NCBI GenBank assembly: GCA_000349905.1
Contig: KB722739.1
Location: forward strand, 230,615-294,614
Direction of reading: 5' to 3'
Length of the DNA: 64,000 nt
Origin: Volvariella volvacea V23
Lineage: Eukaryota > Basidiomycota > Agaricomycetes > Agaricales > Pluteaceae
Below, one piece after another: positions 33,989 to 44,735 of the stretch. A program made the position numbers and the translations under genes. Each line of letters begins with the position of its first letter. The stretch's first letter is position 1. The notes under the pieces are model-generated. The model saw only the letters and a program-made list of their open reading frames with translations. It made no database searches and was not told where the DNA came from.

Positions 33989-34264
33989 TGTGGTGAAGAC
34001 CTGACCCTGACGATGGGAAGGCCGTGGGAAATGAAGGGCATTTGTCGTACGTAGTATTGAATACCACCGATAGACTGCCCACTGCCATGACTTGATGGTG
34101 AAGACGAACGTGGACAGGATTCAATGATTTGCTCGGTGGATACGCGGACCACAACGGCGAGATTCAGGTAAAAATAATGCTTGGCGTTTGAGCACGATCC
34201 AACACTCCCATTGCCTCCTATCCCTCCACAGCAATTATACACAGATTGCGAGAATGCCTATGCG

Positions 34265-35745
34265 CTAGCACTCGAATTGCAAACCAAGCTCTCCATATCG
34301 TGCGTAGTAGCCATCCTCAATACCATCCCAAAACAAAAGGGACTCTAATGCGTACCCCTTTTCCTTCCTCCTCTTCAGACAGTCGCACAAGGGGTCAAAT
34401 CCTTCCAACGGGAGACACTCCGGAAATGCCAACGATTTCAAGTGCGGGAGGGTGATTGAATCGGTCGACGGAACATCCAGTGCATGAATCAAGTTTTCCA
34501 GACATTCCAATCCCAGATCCAGATCCTGCCACACAACGACAAGTTTCTCCAGATTCTCCATCCGACCGAATATCTCTCTCCAGTCCCTTTCGGCTATGTC
34601 CTCGAGGGCCAGGGTGCACGAGCGGATTGTGGGTGACGCCAGCCATCTGACGATGCAGAGAAACACGTCCCGATAGCAGAGGTCAAAGTCGTTGATGTAG
34701 TTTTCTACACCAAGCTCGAGTTTGAGTCCACCCGGCTTGTGATTCCCGTCCGATACCGAGGCCATCCGGTATTCGATTTCGCTCAGACTTGGAACAGAGA
34801 GATCTCGGATGTACGAGACCTGCTCTCCATCAGGAGCCGTCCCGAGTCTTTTGCAAAACGAGATGACGAGATCGAGGTCGTCTTCCTTGAAGAATCCACC
34901 GGAGATCTCGATATCGGCTTCTGGATCGAGTGACACCAAGCTCAGGAATTCTCCACAGGATGAGATGCCGTAGTCGATCAGCGAGAGGTGCGTTACGGTG
35001 CTGAGGATGGCGGGGGTGGGATTGGTGTCCAAGTTGTCGAGATCCCACTCGCCTCTGATTGAGTATTCGATGGAGAGATGGGTGAGGTTGGGGAGAGCAC
35101 AGAGAGCGTCCACGAATTGAGTTGGAGGGAGGGATATAGACACAAAGACGAGTCGAAGATGCGTCAATTGCTGGGAAGGGTGGAATGGTATTAGGGTGTC
35201 CTGCGGGAGAGAAAACCTCGCCAGCTCGAGGTGGCGAAGTGCCGGAACAGCGGTGTTAAAAAAGGTGCGCGATTCAGGAGGATCGTAATTGCACCTCGAG
35301 ACACGAAGACAACGCAGAGATGGAGCTGGTTGAGAGAGTAATTGTAGGACTTGTGGGTGCTTTCCCTCTCGACAGGCACTGAAGGAGAAATCCAGTTCGC
35401 TGATTCTGTGAGTGTGTGGGAGAATGAGCGCCAAAGTCTCCTTTTCCTTCTGCGAGGGGGGAAGCTCGGAGCGCGCATGAGACGGACAAAGGGTGTTCTT
35501 TCGATCGTAGGATGAGTTCAGAGATCCAGGAAAGGCTGTTGTGAGGAAATTGTATCGTCGTCCGATAATTGATCGCGATACGACGCCACTGAGTGCAGAC
35601 GCTGGTGAGCGTGAGGTGGTGGTGATATGTATAGGCCTTCAATTCAGGGTCGTAAGCACACGTTGAAACGTCGAACTGAACGACTTGGTCAAAGATTTGA
35701 TGGAAAATCTCGACAGGAAAACGCGAAATATGGAGCGCGTTGGCG
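34265..35745 (-). pseudogene. F-box/LRR protein, broken copy
   Basis: The sequence parallels the intact F-box gene throughout. FPVEIFHQIFDQV and LTSVCTQWRRIAINYRTTIQ mark the F-box, and LILRSKEHPLSV follows. The frame then changes at a run of six G (plus strand 35456-35461) before LALILPHTHRISELDF continues. The rest, about 390 codons, is open and ends YGELGLQFEC. A few residues of the F-box (around APLW) are missing, and no ATG exists between an upstream in-frame stop and the F-box. Two independent faults suggest a pseudogene. The homopolymer shift alone could be a sequencing error, but the missing start could not. Confidence 0.78.
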
Positions 35746-36261
35746 TCGAGCCATGTGCAAGGGCTGATCGGCAGACTGCCCGGCGCGACAGTATGCCACT
35801 ACGTCATAGCTCGACGAGGGCCTTGGCAACGGAACGTGTGCATTTGCCCGAGGGCGTGCAGGCTTTCGAGGGCTTGGGAGGCTGCCCAGAGACCGCATTT
35901 GTGCATAAACATACCGCTGTCATCGGCGTCGGCGACGCTGGGACGCAGGATGTGCCGCTGCGAATGGAATTGCCCACAGAGTTGGGCTGACCGCCGCACC
36001 TCCGCCATTTCCAGTGCTCTCGACGGACGCAGCGACCGACACGAGGCAGAACGTCCAGAGCAACGCCGACCCGCACGCTGATTGGCTCCAAAATTTGGGG
36101 TGCATTGACAATTTGGGCAGTGTTGCACATGATCAGTTGACATAATCGCCCGTTTTGGGACGGGAGTATAAAGACCCAACGCGATGTATCACAACTGATC
36201 TCATCGCCTTTTCCTCTGAATTTCACCTTTGCGACTTGTCCAGCAACCAGTCCTAATCGTC
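35746..36261. promoter_or_regulatory. Divergent upstream region of the broken F-box copy and cyclophilin 2
   Basis: A TATAAAG at 36167 lies about 95 bases before the cyclophilin ATG. Just upstream, CCCGTTTTGGGACGGG forms a small inverted repeat. Open frames on both strands here are GC-rich chance frames. Confidence 0.5.
36167..36172 (+). promoter_or_regulatory. TATA box for cyclophilin 2
   Basis: TATAAA in the context GGGAGTATAAAGACC, about 95 bases before the start codon, is consistent with a strongly expressed gene. Confidence 0.55.
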
Positions 36262-37176
36262 ATGGCCCAACCCAACGTCTTTGTATGTACACCGTTTTCA
36301 TTGCCGCCAGCTGGGGATCGCGTACTCAATTTAATCTAATCGGACCCCTATTCACTCATGCGCTTCCTTCAATGGTCATTGCCGCAACGATATCTATCAA
36401 CTGACTGATCCGCCTTTGCCTCGTGATGGCTTGAATCCTTACTTCCCCACTCGCCATTTGTAATCACCAATTTGCCCATCAGTTTGATGTCGCCGCCGAC
36501 GGTGCACCCCTCGGTCGCATTGTCTTCAAGTTGTACGACGAGGTCGTCCCCAAGACCGCTCGCAACTTCCGTGAATTGGCCACCGGCCAGAATGGCTTTG
36601 GATACAAGGGGTCCCCCTTCCACCGTGTCATCCCCCAATTCATGCTCCAGGGCGGTGACTTTACCAGGCAGAATGGAACCGGTGGAAAGTCCATCTACGG
36701 CGAGAGATTCGCAGGTGAGGATTGGCTAGTGTTCTTGCGCGTTCTTGTCTTGGTGTTTGGAGTTTACGCGTTTCGCTGGGCGATTCGTCAGATTGGCTGG
36801 ATTTAGATGGACGTTCCTACTTTTCTCCAGCATCGCCTTTTTGCCCTGAGGTTGAACTGGAACTGATGGTGGTGTGATAGATGAGAACTTCAGGTTGAAG
36901 CACGACCGCCCTGGTCTTCTCTCCATGGCCAACGCTGGTCCAAACACCAACGGATCCCAATTCTTCGTCACCACTGTCGTCACTTCCTGGCTCGACGGGA
37001 AGCACGTCGTCTTCGGTATGTCCCATCGTAGACTGATAAGACTTGGGCCGGCTGACATTGACCGCTTAGGCGAGGTCGTTGAAGGTTTCGACATCGTCAA
37101 GAAGATCGAGGGCTTTGGATCTGCAAGTGGTAAAACATCAAGACTTATCACTGTTACCAACAGTGGTATTGTATAA
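36262..37176 (+). CDS. Cyclophilin A-type peptidyl-prolyl isomerase, copy 2
   Basis: Exons 36262..36282, 36483..36714, 36881..37015 and 37070..37176 give 164 residues. [15 protein letters not shown] and [12 protein letters not shown] preserve the catalytic Arg/Phe/Gln and the cyclosporin-site Trp. The three large exons are 232, 135 and 107 bases, the same as in copy 1. The first exon codes two more residues (MAQPNVF against MADVF). Both proteins should be active cytosolic prolyl isomerases. It is followed in the same direction by permease P4, mirroring cyclophilin 1 and P1 on the other strand. Surface differences such as [16 protein letters not shown] in place of [16 protein letters not shown] show that the duplication is not very recent. 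Confidence 0.95.
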
Positions 37177-37749
37177 GAGACTCTGCGTATCGGATTGTGT
37201 AAAGTGAACCGAGCTGTATTGAGTACTTGAGCAAATTAAAGTAGTCTTTGTGTGCAATTTGTCGCATTGGCGGTGATTGGGAGTACCGCACAGTTGCCCA
37301 GCGGAGCGTCATTGACCTGGCCACGCCAGAAATAGCCTGCTTCCGCGTTGGTATCCGCATTGGTCGTCCTCGGCAGACCTCTCCCAAATGCCACTGCAAA
37401 TCCGCCAGCTCAAAGCCAACAAAAGCAGCCTGTTATTGGCACCAACACAATGTTGATAGGGTCATGGCCGAGGGAGCTGTCAACCTCAGCCCCTTTGAGC
37501 CAGTTCCCATGTCGGGCCGTTGCGCTTATCGCGATGAGCTCATCAAGGCGCCACAGCACTAAATGTTGCCACCACTCTGGCACGGATAACGTGATTCTCG
37601 CTATTCCCTCCCGAATTGGTCGGTGGAGGACTCGAGCTCGGGCTTGGACTGGGCATAGCATCCGTATTGGCGAGTGTAGGTCCTCGTGCTCGTGCTCGTA
37701 TCCGTGGTATGTTGGGTTTTCGTTGAATACGTGGTGGTGTGTAGCTGCT
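37177..37749 (+). promoter_or_regulatory. Intergenic region upstream of permease P4
   Basis: 573 bases between cyclophilin 2 and P4. Upstream sequence is open in the P4 frame, but homology to P2 and P3 begins only at the Met at 37750. Confidence 0.45.
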
Positions 37750-40500
37750 ATGCCTTCCTTTCCTCCCACCGCGACCGTCTCCCGGGGCTCCGAGTCGCCT
37801 GCGAAGCAGGACAGGGACGGGGACGAGAGACAGCCCCTCCTGCCCTCCAGAACCAAAGACTCGACCTCCGACTTGGACTTGGACACGGACGGCACCGTTA
37901 CCCTCGCCGACTCGGAATCGGGATACAATGCGATATCAAGGCGTTCTGCGAGACTCGGACTCGGTGTGCCCGCGCGCCGGGCTGTGGCTGGTCCGAGCGC
38001 GATAGAGGGGGCTTCGCTTGGGCGGAATGAGGGTGAGTGTTGTTGTTGTTCTGCGAGTGTGTCGTGTGAGGGGGAGGTGTTGAGATAAGGTCTTCCTTTT
38101 TTTTTCTTTTGATTTTGCGGGTATGCGGTTGTGGCGGTGATGGTGGTGGCGATGGTGGCTTGGGTTTGTTCTGTCGGTGTGGTGCTGTCGGGTGTGGTGT
38201 GGTGTAGCGAACAACGGAGAGGCGTATGATAACGTCCCGCAAGCTAAACGCAAACTGGGTGGGTTTCCGTTCGTTCGCGTCGTTGAACGTACCACGTGTG
38301 CTCAGGCTACTGCTGCTCCTCTCTTTTGCGCGCATATAGGCTTCTGGAGCGTCGTGTTCCTCATTTTCAACCGAATCATCGGTACGGGGTGCGTTCCTTC
38401 CTCCTTTTTCCCGATGGTCGTCTGCTCAACGTCCAGTGTACGATTAGGATCTATGCTACCCCAAGTTCTATTTTGCGCGGGTCCGGAAGTGTTGGGTTGG
38501 CGCTGTTGATGTGGGTTCTTGGATCTTTGGTGGCTGCTGCGGGCACTTGGGTTTATGTCGAGCTTGGAACGGTATGTGTGCGCTCTTGCGCAGAAGCCTT
38601 CTTCCGAGTGCTACTGTAAAGGACTCGCGTCACTCACACCCACTCTTGTTGCCTGATAGGGACTCCCAAGAAGCGGAGGAGAGAAGAACTACCTAGAATT
38701 CATATACCGTCGACCAAAGTTCTTGGCAACTTGTGCGTTTTCAATATATGCATTCATCTCAGTATGTCCTTCCGAATCTTTCAACGTGCACTTATGGAGA
38801 ACTAAGAGATGATTTCTTGCAGAATACCTCGGCAGCCAACGCCCTAGTATTTGGAGAATGTACGTTCCTCCTTCCCTCCACCTTCATACCCAACTGACCG
38901 AGTTGTTCTCTTAGATATCGCCCACACCTTCAACCTAACTCCAACACCCTTCCTCACCCGCATCCTCGCCCTCACCGCCATAACCACTTGCATAATCCTA
39001 CACGGCTGTTTCCTCCACATCGGCCTCAAACTCCAAAACTTCCTCGGCCTCTTCAAGCTCGTTATCCTATCCGCTATAGCCATGTCGGGTATACTCTGTC
39101 TGTGCGGCGTCCCTGGGTTTGGGGTCCTGGGCGAGTACGAGAAGCCGAGGAACTTTGAGTCGTGGAAGAGCGTGTGGGAGGGCGGTGGGACGGGAATTAA
39201 TGCGTTGACGACGGCGTTGTATAATGTTATATGGTCAGTAGGACGCTTCGTGTAGGCTCCGGTCTGAGGGCCTATAGTTGATGGTTGTGCGTGGTGCTGA
39301 TTTTCTGGCGTAGGTCGTATATTGGCTATACGAATGCCAATTACTCCATGTCCGAGATCAAGGATCCGGTTAGAACGTTGAAGAGAGCGGCGCCTGTTGC
39401 GGTGGCGTGTGCGGCTTCTGTATACCTCCTGGTGAACGTTGCGTATTTCGCGGCTGTGTCAAAGATGGATATTTTGGATAGCAAGAGAATCATTGCGTGA
39501 GTGGCGTTAATCGATGCTTGTGGTTTTTTGGAGGCTTATTAATTTGGGATGTATGCAGGGCCCTGTATTTCCGGAATTTGTTTGGGCCTGAGACGGAGAG
39601 GGTGAGTGGTGGTCTGTGTAGCCACGAATGGTCTATACTGAACGGGAACGTGAAGGCGCTGAGTGGCTTTATTTCCTTGTCGATCCTTGGAAACCTTCTG
39701 GCTACATATTTCTCGTATGGAAGAAGTCCGTATCTTTCTTCCCTTATGCACTCGATTTTAATGCTTCCTCTCATTTCACCTCTCCGGTGCTTTGCACTGG
39801 TAGTCATACAAGAACTGGGACGCGAAGGGGTTTTACCCTTCTCGAGCGTATTCGCTAGCAACAAACCCTTTGGCGCGCCGCTAGCGGCGTTGACGAGTCA
39901 AGTTGTCTTTTCAGTCATCATCATGTCCATCCCTCCCGCGAGCGATGCGTACCTGTTCATCATCAACCGTAAGGCTCTCATTACACCCCTCCTACGTGCA
40001 CCACTGACCATGCATTGGCATTGGAATTCATAGTATCTGCCTACGGCGTCTCCCTCATCAACACCATCGTCTCCTTCGGCCTCTTGCTCCTCTACACGGC
40101 GTCGTTCAGATCGTGGAACTGGGATCCACCGTTTAGAGCGCCCAGGATCATAGTCGTGCTTTATTTCCTGTCGAATTTGTTTTTGATCCTCATGCCGTTC
40201 ATTCCGCCGACTGTGACGAGGGTTTATGAAAAGTTGCCGTATTGGGTGAGTTGACGGTCTTGGTTGCCGACGTTGTTTACATTTTCTTTCTTCCTTTGGC
40301 TGACTGTTCTTTTTGTTTGCTGCTAGTCGCACCCGGTTGCCTCCATATCGCTATCTTCATTCGGGATAGTGTACTGGTACATATGGTGCGTCGTGCTCCC
40401 CAAGAGGAAGGGATACACGCTGGAGAGGGAGTGGGTGCTCCAGGACGATGGGGTGTCGAGATACGCGTTTCGGAAAGTGAAGCATGGTCAACCAAGTTAG
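37750..40500 (+). CDS. Mup1-like amino-acid permease, paralogue P4
   Basis: Thirteen exons were resolved: 37750..38032, 38208..38258, 38340..38388, 38448..38571, 38660..38761, 38823..38859, 38915..39233, 39314..39496, 39559..39601, 39656..39725, 39804..39968, 40034..40245 and 40327..40500. They give 603 residues. The acidic N-terminal tail contains DERQPLL and ends EGASLGRNEG. The first helix has FLIFNRIIGTGIYATPSSIL, the APC unwound substrate motif. Other segments: RSGGEKNYLEFIYRRPKFL, EKPRNFESWKSVWEGGGTG, YTNANYSMSEIKDPVRTL, QELGREGVLPFSS, PPFRAPRI and WVLQDDGVSRYAFRKV. It is a proton-coupled amino-acid importer of the LAT/Mup1 type by family. The paired N-terminal signals may allow nutrient-controlled endocytosis (inference). 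Confidence 0.93.
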
Positions 40501-41603
40501 ACTCGGATACCTCGCGGGTGGTACATGAGTAAATATTTATAAGGACGTCTGCTAGTGGTTGCTTTCGTTTAGACTTTTCTTGCTCTGCTTTCGTGTATAG
40601 TCGCTACAGTGTATAGAGCTCATGCATACTCTGCCAGTGTGAGTGAAATCCAATGCGCATCAGTTCCTCCACGATGACTCTGACAGAATCAAATGGTGGA
40701 TTACCAGCGGGAGGGAACAAGGAGCAGAGCGCCTTATGCCCAGCGGTTTATTTTCGACAGCATACAATATGCATACATTCTCGGGCCTGAGGCTGAGTTG
40801 TATAAACAAGCGTCGACGTTTCAAATAGAACCACCTGGTCTACCATCTATCATATGTACCTCCAGAGACAAGAAAATAGCAAGAAGACCATGAACAGGCT
40901 CGAGTATAATACCATCGACGAAAACGAAGAATCGTCAGCAGCCGAGTATGTGTGAGTGCGAATGGAGAAAGAGCAACTGCGCGTGCGTTGAGGTTTGGAA
41001 CTTGATTTCTCACGAGGACGCAGATACGCACATGTAAACTGCAAATCGCTATGGTACAGAACGAGGGATTAAATCCGAAGCACCCGAAAAAAATAGAGAA
41101 GGGAAGGGAAAGGGAAGGGAAAGAGGAAGTTAACACAATGGGACATGTGAACATGAACACGAGGGAGATGTATAAACTACGAGAACAGTGAATCTCGTAT
41201 AGGATAATTATAAAACAAAGCGAGGGGGAAAAGACAGAACAGAACAGGAGCAAGAGCAATTTGCATGCACAGCATAGAACGATGAAGCAGGCATTATTTT
41301 TGATAGAATATACCAGCGATGAACCACCGGTGGGGGGAATACACCTTGTGGTTTAATAAACAAACGACACCACCATGAACTAACACCGACACCGAAAGCG
41401 GACAGCACTATATGGACGGGCACGATGCTCCGGTCCATACCATCTACCAACAACTTCGTTCGAGGGCTAGAGCAGCCCCCTAGCTGCGCTATCAACACCG
41501 TGACTAGGGGCCCTGAAAGGTACGAGCACCGGCACAAGGGGCGAGCTCTAATCCTGCCTCGGAAGGAAGTGCCAGGTCCAACGCCGAGGGCAACAAGCAC
41601 GCG
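40501..41603. other. Convergent intergenic region
   Basis: About 1.1 kb between P4 and the acidic-protein gene. It contains a GGGAAA-type purine repeat near 41098-41130 and otherwise presumed 3' sequence. No gene is seen. Confidence 0.5.
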
Positions 41604-43094
41604 CTAAGCCACATCCATAGCATCCTCCTCATCGTCGTCCTCCAGATCGCTCAGCCCGCCAAACAGCTCCTCCTTCGGGATATCCGCAAACTCGGCGAGG
41701 GCGGCCTGGCGCTCGTACTCTTTCGCGCAGGCTTCGAGCTCTTCCGGTGTGAGGTCGTCGAGGTCGTAGGGGATTTCGTATTCCTCCGGGTCTGTGGTTA
41801 CGGATGAGGGAAGGGATGCGGAATAGGACGTGGATGTGGATGTGGATGGGAGAGAGGAGAAGCGACGTGTGGATGTAGGTGTGGGTGTAGGCGCTGTCTG
41901 TGCTTTGGGCCTGTAATTGTACTTTAACTTTGGTTGGCTGTTGTTGCCACTCGGCCCTGACGTCGTCGTAGTCGCGGCCGAAGGACCTATATCATCAATA
42001 TATCAACCCGCATTATAAACGAGGGAAAGAGCAGGATACATACCAGTCCCAGACAAGTGTTGCTCCCATTCATCAATGTCCTCCATATCAGGATCGAAAC
42101 TCGACCCAACGTCTAGCGCATACGACCGTCGATATTGGTGCTTCTCTTGTCTATCCCAGTGTTCTAATAGTCTTCCAAATAGCTGTAGAGTCAAACGTGA
42201 GGTTATGCTCGGTACTATTGTCGAAGAACGACCAACCTCAGCGCCCATAACGTCGTCCACAGTCTCCTCCTGTTCTCCGTCCTCTTCCTCCTCCCCAGCC
42301 ATCATATCCTCGTCAAACCCATCACTGCTCCCGCTAAACCCCTCACTCCCAACGCTCCTATCTTTCCTAACATTAACTCTCTTCCGCTGCACGGCCTTCT
42401 CGCGGGCTCTCGCCGCATGCTGCAGACACTTCTGCTGAAACTGCCGCCTCAAGAAATCCTTCTGGCCCTGCGAGCCCGAGAGCGTCCCGACTCCTCCTCC
42501 AAGCGCCCCACCACCAGAGCCGGAGCTAGAGCCGGAGTGGAGGAGAGGAGAGCCGGTACCGCTGCTCCGGACCAAGAACGGATTGCGACTCCGGTCGTCG
42601 CTTGCACCTCCTCCGAGGGACGCGCGGGACTTGTAGCTCGCCCTGCGCCGCTCGAACGTGTCGGCGTTACGACCACCGCGACGCGCTCCTCCTCCTCCTC
42701 CTCCTCCTATTACATGATCGTGGTCGTCCTGCGTGGGCGTGCGGGGAGAGGCCAAAGGCGAGGAGTTGACGGGTGCGTAGTGCTGGGGCGTCGTCACGCC
42801 GCTCGTCTGCGGCTGTATCCTCGCGGGCGTCGCGCTGGCATTGGCGGTGGGGTGGGCGTGGCTGTTGTGGGCGTGAGTCCGGGTATGGCGCTGGGGAGTC
42901 GTGGGCAAACTGGCGGTGCCTGAAAAGACGCTCACAGTGGTGGCGCTGGCGGCGCGGCCAAAGGCGTCTGCGCCCACGCCGTGTGCGTCTCCTATGCTCC
43001 CCATGCTGGACGAGCTGAACGGTGTAGGCGACGAGCTTGGGATGGGCGAGGTGGGGGGAGGAAGGGCCGGGGAGGCGTACATCGCGGACTGCAT
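41604..43094 (-). CDS. Low-complexity, acidic protein of unknown function
   Basis: Minus-strand exons 43094..42237, 42182..42044 and 41986..41604 give 459 residues. I do not recognise the family. The first half is Ser/Pro/Thr-rich with His-containing and Gly-rich runs. A basic helical stretch (FLRRQFQQKCLQHAARAREK) follows, then an acidic block (AGEEEEDGEQEETVDD). Next comes LFGRLLEHWDRQEKHQYRRS and GSSFDPDMEDIDEWEQ, which look like the conserved core. The C-terminus has DDLTPEELEACAKEYERQ and ends in an acidic tail. The basic then acidic layout is common in nuclear proteins, but no function is claimed. The frame is also open upstream of 43094, but has no ATG. Confidence 0.72.
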
Positions 43095-43844
43095 CTTTAT
43101 GCGTGGGCTCCTTTTGTGAAGTAGCGGAGTGGGCCGTGTGGGGTAAGTAGCAATGATGGTGATGGTGGGGATGGTGATTGTGACAGCGATGGTCTTAAAT
43201 TGAGGCACTGGGCTGATTATATGGAGACTGGCGCTGACACTGCGCTGATGTGGCGCAGACAGCGTTCGAATGCGACGTTCACGTTCACGTCCACGTCCAC
43301 GTTCGTGTTGTTTTCGACGTCTGGGCTTTACGTCAGACGCGAGCCGAGTCCGCGGCAATGCGAGTCCGACAGCTAGAGAAAAAGCAGCGCAGACTGTAGA
43401 TGACGCAAATTCGAAACGAGGCTGGCGTCGCGCGACGTGCGCGTTGGCTGAGGTGGCTGGGCAGATGGCGGGTGCGGGGATGTGATCGCTGCGTGGGACA
43501 TTTCAACCAAACGCGTGATGTCACGCGATGTCCCTCACGTGCACTCGGGTAGGGTCAAACGAGCGTGATTATTAACGAGCGGTATCATCTAAACAACAGA
43601 CAGAACGAGAAGCTTAAAGAAAAAATAACAAGAGAAAAGGAGCTCATGAACGAGTCGCAAAGAAAAAAGATCACAAAGGGTATTTTGTGATGGTAAACGT
43701 CCAGGGAACCAAGATCCGTGAGAGGAGGTGTGAAAGAGTCATCATCCTGTCCTATCCGTATGAAATGAAATTCGTCAAGGTTCAAGTTCCATGTTATATC
43801 AAGAACGAGGCGGTCAACGCATCCCGCGTCTTTGCCAGCTTCAC
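43095..43844. other. Intergenic region upstream of the acidic-protein gene
   Basis: 750 bases between two minus-strand genes. It should include the promoter of the acidic-protein gene. A repeated CACGTCCACGTTC-like stretch at about 43280-43305 is the only notable feature. Confidence 0.45.
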
Positions 43845-44735
43845 TTAGGCCATCAGACCAATCGCAGCGCCGACGGCAGCCAAGCTTATGCCAAATGCGG
43901 CCTTGATGTTCAAGCCTGCAGCAGCGTTGTCATTGTTGCTGCCGCTGCTGGTGCCGTTGCCGTTTCCGCCGGTGGGTTGGGCATTGTCACCAGAGGTGAT
44001 GGCGCTCTCGTTGGCTTGGGGCACTTGAGAGGGGTATTGCGAGCCAAGGGGGCGGATTTCGAAGGGCTCGGACGTGGCAAAGACCTGTTTGTGTGCAAGT
44101 GTGGAGGGCGAATAGGTTGCGACATGCGGGATGAAGGGACGGAGGTGGCGAGAAAAAGGGGTAATCAGTAAAATGCACAAGGGTGGGAAAAGAACTGGGA
44201 AGCAAAGAAAAACAAAACAAAGGAGGCGGATTGCTTACGTTGGTGCTGTTGAATGGGTCGGCGAAAATCAAGGTGTAGCCTGAGGCAGCGGGTTGAGCGG
44301 ATTGTTGCTGCGTGATTTCCTTGGAGCAGTCGTAGTTGTATTGGATGCCGATGATGGCCAGAGGAGCAGGAAGAATTTGCGGGTCCTAGTGATTGATGGC
44401 ACCTGTCAGCCAGTGTGATAGCGATGAAAGGAGACGATACTGACTGGGTTGGCGATGCTAGAGCACGGAGTCAGCAAGAGGAGAGCATGGGAGGACGGGG
44501 CACTTACAGAACGGTAAAGTTGGTATATGGGGATTCCTGGCAGTTCCAGGCCATGACATTAACGGATTGTGCAACTAGACGACCGTCAGCTCCATCGCCC
44601 TTGGGCAGAGACGAAGGAAACGAGCTGCTTACCCCACCATGTGTTGGAGTTGGGGCTCGTGATTTGGAGTTGCTGAGCAGCAGCAGAGCCTACGAGGGCG
44701 AAGAGAGAGGCAGCGGCAGCAGCGATTCTGACCAT
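43845..44735 (-). CDS. GPI-anchored Kre9/Knh1-like cell-wall protein
   Basis: Five minus-strand exons, 44735..44633, 44574..44508, 44457..44445, 44385..44239 and 44084..43845, give 189 residues. The N-terminal signal peptide (MVRIAAAAASLFALVGSAAA) is followed by LQITSPNSNTWW and QSVNVMAWNC, the start of the Kre9/Knh1-type Ser-Thr-rich GPI-anchored domain (Pfam PF10342, from memory). Next are YTLIFADPFNSTN and FATSEPFEIRPLG, closing the domain. A Gly/Asn/Ser-rich linker leads to a hydrophobic tail (AAFGISLAAVGAAIGLMA) that fits a GPI-attachment signal. The protein should sit at the cell surface and may take part in wall glucan organisation. Exon 3 is only 13 bases, confirmed by phase and by the INADP-like continuity it gives. 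Confidence 0.87.

Noticed and set aside
35799..36226. Overlapping minus- and plus-strand open frames upstream of cyclophilin 2
   Set aside because: They are GC-rich chance frames overlapping on both strands, with no family motif and in a promoter region with a TATA box.
42417..42923. 168-residue plus-strand open frame antisense to the acidic-protein gene
   Set aside because: It is Arg/Ala/Gly-rich, as expected from GC-rich antisense sequence, and lacks any motif. The minus-strand gene has consistent exons.
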